Shown here one piece after another: positions 18,495 through 29,600 of a stretch of 34,039 nt of DNA (position 1 is its first letter; the number at the start of each line of letters is the position of its first letter). Made by a program: the position numbers and the translations under genes. The stretch comes from Branchiostoma floridae (Eukaryota > Chordata > Leptocardii > Amphioxiformes > Branchiostomatidae). Location of the stretch: assembly GCF_000003815.2 (NCBI RefSeq), contig NC_049983.1, forward strand, positions 4,426,082 through 4,460,120, written 5' to 3'. The notes beneath the pieces were generated by a model that made no database searches, was not told the origin of the DNA, and saw nothing but the letters and a program-made list of their open reading frames with translations.

Positions 18495-20671
18495 CTAAGC
18501 ACAGTCAAAGTGAACAAACCAGTTGTTGTCTGGGGCAAGAGTGGTTGATCCAGGACCAGAACTTGTCCCAGCCAGACACTGTTGGTACGCAGTTTGCTTA
18601 CTTGTGTCCCCTGGACCGGTGGCCTTATAGATTCCAAACGTTTGGCCAAGGTCATTTTGGGAATCATAAAAACGGAAGCGACTCATGTCAGTGTTATCCG
18701 GAGGAGGGGCACCATACAGTGTATTAACTGTAAGCGTGGTGATTGTGTCAAGCGTTTCGAAATTGTTATTAACAGCCACCCTATTACAGTTTGCAGGAGA
18801 GCCGTCATCACGCAGAAAACCCAGTTCTACGGAGGTAAAGTCAACGTCGGCAGCGGGATCACGGAAGGGCCGGCCATTCGGGCCTGTTGTCCAGACGTCA
18901 CCAGTACACTTGTACTCAATGCACGTCCCTTTCACCGCCGCCCCAGCAGGCACTACATCGTCCTCTCGTCGACCATACTCAGTGCCTCGATTGGCGGCAT
19001 GAGTACCTACCTTACTAACAACGCGGGCCCTCAAATTTTCATTTGCACCAGTTACCCTTACTTTCATGAAACAACTTTTCTTTTGAGCCGGGTCTTCGGT
19101 TGGATACCACGACAGATAGTTAGGTCGCAGCCTGTTGTCGGTGGGGTTATAAGGAATGGTGTTGATCTCGACTAAACCTGACACTTCGTCTCCGTAAAAC
19201 TTATAATGATTGTCTGAGATTGGGGCGTTACGGCAAGTTGATTCGCTCCTGTAGGAGGGCCCAGAATTTCCGTGAGTAAGGGTTGTACTAAATGCCTTAT
19301 TATTATTTCCCCTAGTGTAACCGCCAGGAGGGCTAAATCCCAAGTCGAGTGCTGACGCTGCATCGTACTGAGTCGTACCCTGGGTTGCAGAAACATAGGT
19401 CACAGAACCGGGCCGACACCACCCTTCCACACATGCTCCCCCCGTGCCACTGGCACTGGTCCGGGCATTATAAAAACGAGCGAATCTTTGGTTACCTTGA
19501 TCTAAGTCTGTGTTTACAACTACAAACTCCACATTCACATTATCGACCTGTGCTGTTGGGGCACTTCTAGCCTGACACACCCTTACCTTGGAGTAACAAC
19601 GTTGACCAGCTTTTATCCACCAATCTACGTTATAATTACGTCGAGTGACCCTTATATTCCCGTTCCATGTAAAGCTTTGCTGACGCTTCCTACGTTTGCC
19701 TATCGGGGTTTGGGTAACCGTACTTTCTTCCTCCCAACGACCTGTTTCGGGATTCAGAGACCAAAGTTTCACCTCATGGCCCGGCTCTGCAGCAGCGAAG
19801 TTCACTTCGTTTTCATTTAAGAACACGGTTACTGTACCCGCAACTTCCAGCTCATTTCCTGACCCATCCGCAAAGTCAAGGCTAAACATTCCGAAAGTCT
19901 CGAGCTGCTGCTCCTGACCTTCCTGATCTACAAAAGTGAAATCACTCTGCATATCTTGTACGTTAGAAAGGTTTCTGGGGTCTATGAAACTTATAGATGC
20001 CTGCACAGTACCACTGTATTGCTGACCGTCTTTTGTGTAGAAAGAGTTGCCAGGTATTTCTAGCTGGCCGATGGGGGCCTTACCCGGAACAGTTCCAAGA
20101 TCAACTGTACTAGTCATTTCTGACGACATAACCATCGGTTCTGCTCTTTCCCGAATGTGAACCCTGTGGTAGACGGATTCACCTTCGACGAAGTCAAGGA
20201 TTTTTGTCGTCTCAACAAAATCCTTGTAAATATCTTTAAATGTCACGGCCAGACGCTTTGTGTTTGGTGGTACCTCTAGTGTAAACGTGCCCGAGAATGT
20301 CGTGAAGCCGCTGGGCACACCGTTTACCAGGATATCAGCATTAACCACTGGTGTATTTGTTGGACCCCCTAACAGTATCCCTCTAACGTAAGTTACAGGG
20401 TCCCCACATTCCAGACATTCACATGATGAAATGGCCATTATGTTTATAGTATAGCTACCACAATCGATAGCCTGAGCCTGGAGAGTTCCAACTGCACTAC
20501 AGTACTTAACTGTATCATTACACTGGCCGCTGTTGTAGCTGGAACCCACACATGGCTTGTAGTCACACTTGCCTACATTGTAAAGTCTGGTTCCGTCTGG
20601 CTGGACGCAGTCTGCTGGAAGCTGGATGTACTCAGGAGATGGATCTGCATTGTAGGAGTCTGTGGCACTCG
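18495..20671 (-). CDS. CILP-like gene: terminal 2.18-kb exon (CILP core)
   Basis: After the acceptor ACCACCACTACAG, 724 codons run to TAG at 18495-18497. Order: a cysteine-rich segment ([16 protein letters not shown]..., CECLECGD), a second regulatory-like beta-sandwich ([19 protein letters not shown]), a domain with [10 protein letters not shown] and [12 protein letters not shown], an acidic stretch, a furin-type site GKRRKRQQ about residue 330, then two related C-terminal repeats starting CYSKVRV and CFMKVRV. The final repeat ([29 protein letters not shown]) aligns clearly with vertebrate CILP1/2, which also keep this region in one large exon. Vertebrate CILP is cut at a basic site into two chains. 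The protein ends just after the last conserved Cys and lacks the basic tail of human CILP1. Confidence 0.92.
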
Positions 20672-23600
20672 CTGTAGTGGTGGTATGAAAATGCGGTAAC
20701 ATGAATGGCAAACACTTTCATCTTGTGAACAAGCTACAGCCAGACAAACGTCATTTTTGGCTCTCTTGAAACGCTTTGACCAATGGATTTTTCGTGTCAC
20801 ACTCTTGAGAAGTTATTATTTTTACGTATGTGGACATGGAATGCACATACACTTATACACTTATCATGTACTAGAAATTGAGTATGACCCACCATAAATT
20901 TGTAGCAGTGCTGACTCTGAGTAGCCGGCCCCGGCGTCACTGTTAGCCCGGCATCTGTACTCCCCTGCGTCACTCAGAGCTAGGTTGGTCAGGGTGAGTT
21001 GGTTGGAATATCCGTACACGCTTTTGTCCAGAATATCGCCATTGCGAAACCTGCGCGGCAAATGGAGCAATTGATATTATTTGTATGCACAGCATGGCAC
21101 GCGTGCCTACACTGGCGAAATGCAGAAATGCCGACTATATAGACAGACATAACTACTTTTTTCTATCAAATTCTGGTCATGTGATGATAAAACAGAGCAT
21201 GTAATGCAGATGTGCTAGAAGATAGTTATGACGATGACAATACAGTACATGTAGGTACATCAAGGGATCATTGTTGGACAGACAACAACGTCTTTGGTGT
21301 CTGTCGTGAAAGAAATAGGAGAAGATGCCATTCAAATGTGTTCTCAAATAGTAAGGATTATTCAGCCCGTGGTTGAATTAAGGGTTAATGACTCGCCCCG
21401 AGGTGTATATGGTGTCATAACGCCTGGTCCTTTGCTATAACCACCGAATAAAACCACCGAGTGAGCGAAGCCGAAGTGCCGGTGTCGATTCATTCTGACC
21501 AATCAGAAGAGCGATACACACCGGCCTGGTCGGAATCTATTTGTTACTGCGTCATAGCCAACGTGGAACGGGACCTTCTGATTGGTCGGCGGCGCCTGGC
21601 TATATGATAATAACTCCTTTAATAAAAATTGCCTTACCACTCATAGTCCTCTGCGTCAGGTTCTGGGGAACCGTGCGCTTCACAGCAGAAGGTCACGTCT
21701 TGTCCCACTAGTCGAGACCGACTTTCAGGGTGTTGCGTAATGATAGGTGCGACTAGAAAACAATTTAAGAATTGTGTGATTTCTCGCTTGTCCATTTAGC
21801 ATTATTTCTTCATTTTTCATCTGAACTAAATGACTTTAGGTGCCCTTGACCAATAGGACAATCATAATTACTCATCAAGACTATTTCTAACGCTACTTAA
21901 GTGTTAAAGGAACTCACTCAGTATCTCCATGTTTGCAGTCATCGTGGATGTTGTCGACGTTATGGGAACAGTTGTCGCCACTGTCGACGAGTATCCATCT
22001 TTTCTTATGAGCATGTCCACCTGGCTGGCGCACACTCCACTAACTCTTGCTGTACCTGTAGCGTCCGTGGTGCCAAGGGTGATGTAGGGTCTATCTGCGT
22101 AGTGGATGGTGGCCCCCTGTAGAGGAGCGTTCTTCGTGTTCCGCACTGTAGCCGTCAGGACGTGAGTTTGACAGCCACACTCACAGGTTACCGGGTCCCT
22201 CGTCCCAACTACACACGTTCCCCCACAGTCTGCAGTTGTGAGAAAAAAAAATTCCCTCAACAAAATTATCATTGTTTAGACATCTAAGGCGTACAGAAGC
22301 CGTGACCGACCTATTGATTAACTGTTTGAAACAGACTGTGGACGGAATCACATCGTATTTTTCATATGTAAATAACACACTTTAACTCACTACCAGCTGA
22401 TATTAAACAAGTTCCAAGCCTAAATTCATTTAAATCAGCAATGAAACACCATTATCAGTAGTGACCTCTGACCTCCCAAACTGTTGACCTGCATCGGATA
22501 TATGGCTTATGATTTTGATTTATCTGTCTTTCATGTTTCAGTTGTACTTATATGTTCCGATGTGTATGTCTACTTATTTTCTCCGTAATTTGTTTTTTTA
22601 TCTCCTTGTATGTATATGTGAAACTTGATGTATATGTGAAACTGGGCCCTATTTTTGAAAACCAGTTTATCCAAACTGAATAGGCCACCCAGGCGTTTGA
22701 AAATAAACAAACAAACAAACAAACAAACAAACACAAGCAGCATACCCGGACATGCCCATGTAGAACACTGTCGGGACTGGTCCTGGCTACCCACACAGGG
22801 ATTTCCCCCAGATGATGGGGCCGGATTGTTGCACTGCCTCTGCCGGACCTGTGTGCCACCGCCGCAGGACTGGCTGCATGTGGACCATGCCATCCACGTG
22901 GACCACATGCCGTGAACTGAAACATTGACACTGGTGTTGAAATGCGACAAGAAAATTTACTTAAACAGCATATAACATTGTCACCTAGGGAGCACCCAAA
23001 AGATGTCTTGGTGTGATGATATTCTTTTGCTTTCTTTCTGATGACTTCTCTGTTGTCCATTTAGCCCCATTCCTTCAGTTTTCATTGGCCAGTAGGACAA
23101 TTATAAAAGCCATATAGATAATTTCTAACGCTGCTCAAATGTGAAAGGAACTCACTCAGTATCTGCATGTCGGTAGTCACAATCGATGTAGTCGACGTTG
23201 TGAGAACAGTTGTAGCCACTGTCGACGAGTACTCGGTTGTAGCTACGTCAGGAGAGAAATTTCTCTGAAGTTAACCGCAACATAGCATCATCATCAGGGG
23301 GAGTCCCGAAAGATGTTTAGCCATTTATAATGTGTGGCATTTATTGGTTATATGCTCTAGTTATGACCAAAAAAGACTTGCTTAAGTTGGAAATAAGCAA
23401 TACAAGTAAAACGAGGCAAGTTGATCACATAAGTTTCATCCTGAGTCAGGCAGTAATTTTACATAAGACTATAGGCGTCTCAAAAACTTAACACTAAATA
23501 ATGGCCTTCATCTTTGTTCAAGTTAGTCATTTCATCAAGCTTTAGAGCCACAGTCCCTTAAACAAAGCGAATCTCAACTTGCAACGGCGACATTATTGTA

Positions 23601-26600
23601 GTTGCTTACTCGCACAGGACACTCCGGAGTCGCACTCCCGTGTCTCCTGAGTATCTCCATCACACTCCGCCCCGCCGTTAGCTGGTGCCGGATTGGTGCA
23701 GCTTCGGTCCCGAGTCTGCGTACCGACTCCACACGTCACGCTGCAGGCAGACCATGGGCTCCAGTCAGACCAGCCGCCATCGACTACATGGAGAACAGTG
23801 AAAAAGTTAGTCTGGAACAAACAAACTAAAGATAAAGCTTTTCAAGACGACTACTACAGGAAAAATTCTGATTTTTCTTATCAAGGGCTTACTTTAAAGA
23901 GGGCCAGCTAAAATGGTACATAAATATTATAAATAGCATGACTATGTTTTCACTGTTTTCATGCAGATTTGCAAGGTTTCATCCAAACTAACAAACTAAC
24001 AAAATGATTATTTGATTCGTAATGGCATAAGCATGGTGTACAAGGCTTTTGCTTTTCCATTGATACCTTAAACAATTCAAAGATAACACCTTAAATACAA
24101 ATACAACAATAGAATTGTGTGAAACCTGGACAGGAAACTCCCGAGTCGCAGTCTTGTGTCTCCTCAGCATCTCCATCACACTCCGCCCCGCCGTTAACTG
24201 GTGCCGGATTGGTGCAGCTTCGGTCCCGAGTCTGCGTACCGACTCCACACGTCACGCTGCAGGCAGACCATGGGCTCCAGTCAGACCAGCCGCCATCAAC
24301 TATACATACAAAAAGGATTTCAGGTAGTCTGAAACAATCTGTAGATGCATCGTTTAAAGAACTACTTCAGACACGTCAAATGTGTATACATAAGGACCAA
24401 ACAGGGGAAAAGGGGAGGGACTTAATATTGCTAAGAATTATTGCTAAATCAATTCAGATGTTTTCAAGCAGACTTCATTGAAAATAATGCAAAAGGTATT
24501 TAGAATGCTGATTGAGGCGCGCAGTGTTTCTTTCGCTATTTGGTACTGGTGTTGAAATGCGACTGGGAAGAGAAAGTTCTTGTAAGCTATCCACAACATA
24601 GCATCATCATCCGGGGAGCTCGCGAAAGATGTTTAGCCATTTATTATGTGTGACATTTATTGGTTATATACTCTATTTCACCAAAAAAGACTCGCTTAAG
24701 TTGGAAATAAAGCACAACACAGGTAGAAAGAGGCAATTTGATCTCATAACTTTCATCCTGAGTCAGGCAGTAACTTTACATAAGACTATAGGCGTACCCG
24801 TCTCAAAAACTTAACACTAAATAATGGCCTTCATCTTTGTTCAAGTTAGTCATTTCATCAAGCTTCAGAGCCACAGTCCCTTAAACAAAGCGAATCTCAA
24901 CTTGCAACGGCGACATTATTGTAGTTGCTTACTCGCACAGGACACTCCGGAGTCGCACTCTTGTGTCTCCTCAGCATCTCCATCACACTCAATTTCTTAT
25001 CTGTTTTCTCTAGATTTCAAACATGATTTTAAGAGTAACTTGTACTTGGTAAACTTTCTCAGACAGGCCACGACTGATGCGAAGTACACGGGTGCCTGTA
25101 GCATACTGAAGGCCATAGTTTACATTATCTGGTCTTTATATACATGTAGTTTTACCAGGGGCTTTAAAGTTACCTGGACAGGAAACTTCCGTGTCACACC
25201 CTTGTGTCTCCTCAGTATCTCCATCACACTCCGCCCCGCCGTTAGCTGGTGCCGGATTGGTGCAGCTTCGGTCCCGAGTCTGCGTACCGACTCCACACGT
25301 CACGCTGCAGGCAGACCATGGGCTCCAGTCAGACCAGCCGCCATCGACTACATGGAGAACAGTGAAAAAGTTAGTCTGGAACAAACAAACTAAAGATAAA
25401 GCTTTTCAAGACGACTACTACAGGAAAAAGACTGATTTTTCTTATCAAGGGCTTACTTTAAAGAGGGCCACCTAAATGGCACATAAATGTTATAAATAGC
25501 ATGACTATGTTTTCACTGTTTTCATGCAGATTTGAAAGGTTTCATCCAAAAAAAAAACTACAAAATGATTATTTGATTCGAAATGGCTTAAGCATGGTGT
25601 ATAAGGCTTTTGCTTTTCCATTGATACCTTAAACAATTCAAAGATAACACCTTAAATACAAATACAACAATAGAATTGTGTGAAACCTGGACAGGAAACT
25701 CCCGAGTCGCAGTCTTGTGTCTCCTCAGCATCCCCATCACACTCCGCCCCGCCGTTAGCTGGTGCCGGATTGGTGCAGCTCCGGTCCCGAGTCTGCGTAC
25801 CGACTCCACACGTCACGCTGCAGTCAGACCATGGGCTCCAGTCAGACCAGCCGCCATCAACTACATGAAAAAAGGATTTCAGGTAGTCTGAAACAATCTG
25901 TAGATGCACCGTTTCAAGAACTACTTCAGACACATCAAATGTGTATACATAAGGACCAAACAGGGGGAATGGGGAGAGACTTAATATTGCTAAGAATTAT
26001 TGCTAAATTAATTCAGATGTTTTGGAGCAGAATTCATTAAAATAGTGCAAAGCGTATTTAAACAGCTAATTGAGACGGGAAGCTAGTGTTTCTTTCGTTA
26101 TTTGTCACTGGGGTTGAAATGCGTCTGGCAAGAAAAATCACTTTGAAGTTAAACAGCATATAACATTGTCACCTAGGGAGCTCCCAAAAGAAGTCTTGGT
26201 GTGATGATATTCTTTTGCTTTCTTTCTGATGACTTTTCTGTTGTCAATTTAGCGCCATTCCCTCAGTTTTCATCGACCTAAAATACCTTTAAATGCCTTT
26301 GTCCAGTAGGACAATTATAAAAGCCATATAGATAATTTCTAACGCTGCTCAAATGTGAAAGGAACTCACTCGGTATCTGCATGTTGGTAGTCACAATCGA
26401 TGTAGTCGACGTTGTGAGAACAGTTGTAGCCACTGTCGACGAGTACTCAGTTGTAGCTACGTCAGGAGAGAAATTTCTCTGAAGTTAACCGCAACATAGC
26501 ATCATCATCAGGGGGAGTCCCGAAAGATGTTTAGCCATTTATAATGTGTGGCATTTATTGGTTATATGCTCTAGTTATCACCAAAAAAGACTTGCTTAAG

Positions 26601-29600
26601 TTGGAAATAAGCAATGCAAGTAAAATGAGGCAAGTTGATCACATAAGTTTCATCCTGAGTCAGGCAGTAACTTTACATAAGACTATAGGCGTCTCAAAAA
26701 CTTAACACTAAATAATGGCCTTCATCTTTGTTCAAGTTAGTCATTTCATCCAGCTGAAGAACCAAACTCCCTTAAACAAAGCGAATCTCAACTTGCAACG
26801 ACGACATTATTGTAATTGCTTACTCTCGCAGGACACTCCGGAGTCGCACTCCCGTGTCTCCTGAGTATCTCCATCACACTCCGCCCCGCCGTGAGCTGGT
26901 GCCGGATTGGTGCAGCTTCGGTCCCGAGTCTGCGTACCGACTCCACACGTCACGCTGCAGGCAGACCATGGGCTCCAGTCAGACCAGCCACCATCTTGAT
27001 CAATGACTTCCCCTTATCATTGACACATATAAAGCAGTCAAGTTACTGAGGGAAATGGTATTCACAAATACACGGACTTGGAAGTGTATGCATGTAGTTG
27101 TGTCGTAAAGACCACATAAGAAAAAACTTTTTTTAGGTTGCATTTTCTACTTACTCCATTCCAGAAGAATCATATTGATTGACGCAAATTATTTATCTTT
27201 AATCTTTTTAGCGAATAATCTGACTGATGTTCTAACACAATATGTATTCTTTATTCAAATGCGTTGAGACAAAGTTCATCTATGTACCTACTTTAGTAAC
27301 TAATAGATACAATGACATTCCTCACTTTTCTGAGTATAAATCCATACGATTAGTTCGCCGACATTTTTTCATAGGAGGCTTTTCTCATTGTATTGTAATG
27401 GCCATTGCTTTGTCTGCCAAATTCTGTAAACTAACACTCAGCTACATGTATTCTGTTCTGAAATCATATTGCGCTTTGTAAGTGTTTATATAAATTTGAT
27501 GAATTGAATCTGGTTAGCATTTTGTTTTTGCGTTGTTGGTCGCAATAAGAATGGGCACACCACGCACCGATAGCTACCAACACAGATATGCCCGCTAGAA
27601 ACAGTACTTAACTCCCTTTGGGTGAAATATACTACAGTAAAAAGAAGCAAAACATACTTGCGCATTCCAGATTTTCCCCCGCCCATTGGCCGTTCTTGCA
27701 CAGCTGTTTTGCAGCACACCCAATCATGACGTATCCGTCTGGGCATGTGAAGGTACAAACGTGGCCGGCTGGGTAGGAGGGTTGGTCAGGACAGTTGCTA
27801 GGGTAACCGTCGGGGTTACTGGGTGGGCCTTGGCATGGTTTACCTATTAGTAAGTAAATGCAAGATGGTTGATAAAATGCCATTAGTTCATATCTATTCT
27901 TGTCTTGTCGCACGGAGGACTAGACTAGCTACAGCCCTATACAGCGGAGTTTGCTTTACACAGTCTACCCCAGTATCCAGCTGCCCTCACTTTCCACTTG
28001 CCTCACAAGGGGCTAGATTTGGCGCTTCTCCAACTCTGACTTCGTGTGAATGGTTTTCTACTCCGGTCAAAACTGAGCTACGGCGTGCTTCAGCCAACTA
28101 CGACATTGTTTGACAAGGCGCGACGTAATTTGGCGAACTCACGCGTAGTTCTCCCCCAATACGCTACACTTAGAACAAGATAAACATTCGATCGTATCGC
28201 CATTATGAAAACCAGAAGAATTCCCTGAGGCTAAGGTTTGGTCGTTACATATTTTCTACAATAATAGCTATGCATATGTGTGCGTGGTAACTTGCATGCT
28301 ATGAAGCTTTTCAAACCCTGCTCACTGCGACAGAAGACAACCTTCATTTCTTCAACTAGAACCTACACAGTAAATATATTCCCACCTGTGAGACAAAGTT
28401 GGTGACAAAGTTAGAGATCTTTAAGCTTGCAGGGCTGACCTGCCCGTGTCACACCCTGTCTGAAGATGTTATATAACCGGTTAACCTGTCAATACACTTG
28501 ACTTGAGGTAGAAGATCAACCTCTGACGTGGAAACGTATATGCTCATTGTGCAAATAACTAGAACAACGAAATGTAGATGGGCCGTATTCCATGAAATGA
28601 CTCTTAAACTATTTTCCTCCAGAGGAGAGAACTATTTTCTAAAAGACCACGTCTTTACGTAAAAAGAAAACGACTACATTTGTAACAATTGATCACAGAT
28701 GAGCAAACTCCGCACGGGGACCCATGTTGGCGGGCCGCTAGAATAGTGATTCAATCGAGTTAAAAAGGGATAACTGTGTTGTTAGATAGAAACGGCGAGT
28801 ACGCTGTATCCTGTGTTCATGGAACTCGCAGTTAGCACATCATGGCCAAAAACCAGCCCGTTTGTAAATAATAACAAAAAAAAAACTTCTTTCCATGTAC
28901 GTGTGGAGATCGAGCAGCTTATCATCCAACATGGCCGTTCGAACGTTCGAACGCGACTGTGTCACATGAAAAAGATCTATAAAGAGGTGTTTGAAAAATC
29001 AATGTTCCAATGCAAACGTACAAAAACTGGCCTGGGATTTGTGTGCCCCAAGTAAAAACGTTTTTGGAATACCTTTCGATATGTATGTTTAGTTAAACTA
29101 TCAAAGTGTCCCTGCTTGGTCAGATGTGCTTGTTTTAGGTGCAAAAATTAACGTCTCAGAATATTTTGATTTTTCTGCGAGATTCCCAAGTCAATTACTG
29201 GTAACGCTGGAAATATGACTTACAATCGCATCGGAGACCGCGAGATCCTCGCCATCGACCGGGTTTGCCCCTGCATTGTGTCCATGTCCCTCCGTCCTTA
29301 ACCTTAACACATCCTTCGTTACAGCTTAGTTCGCAGACGGTGTTTACAGTGTACCTGCCCGCAGAATTCGGGCGCCAGTTGCATCGCGTTGTAACGCCTG
29401 GGAACTGCAGAGCCTTGCACGTGACTGAAAATTAAGGGCGAAATAAATGTTTTTTCATTATGTTGAACATAAGTACTACTTTTACTTTCATATACATATT
29501 CAAACCACATACATTACCTTTATGTTTGATACAGAGGTTAGAAAAGGCCGATAAAGCTTGTTATATATCAAACAAAAATGTACATACTGTTTGACGATAA

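Larger units (their letters stand above)
22960..26995 (-). repeat. intragenic tandem segmental duplications of TSP1 exons and introns
   Basis: Three overlapping matches: 22965-23605 with about 26150-26820 (offset about 3,214 at the right end); 23265-23605 with about 24590-24930 (offset about 1,323); 23610-24480 with about 25174-26040 (offset 1,560-1,564). Introns are nearly as similar as exons, so the duplications are recent or homogenised by gene conversion. They explain five near-identical TSP1 exons, the TSP1 relic and the two orphan fragments. Confidence 0.9.

Noticed and set aside
18582-19175. 197-codon plus-strand ORF
   Set aside because: Antisense shadow of the large CILP-core exon, which has clear homology on the minus strand.
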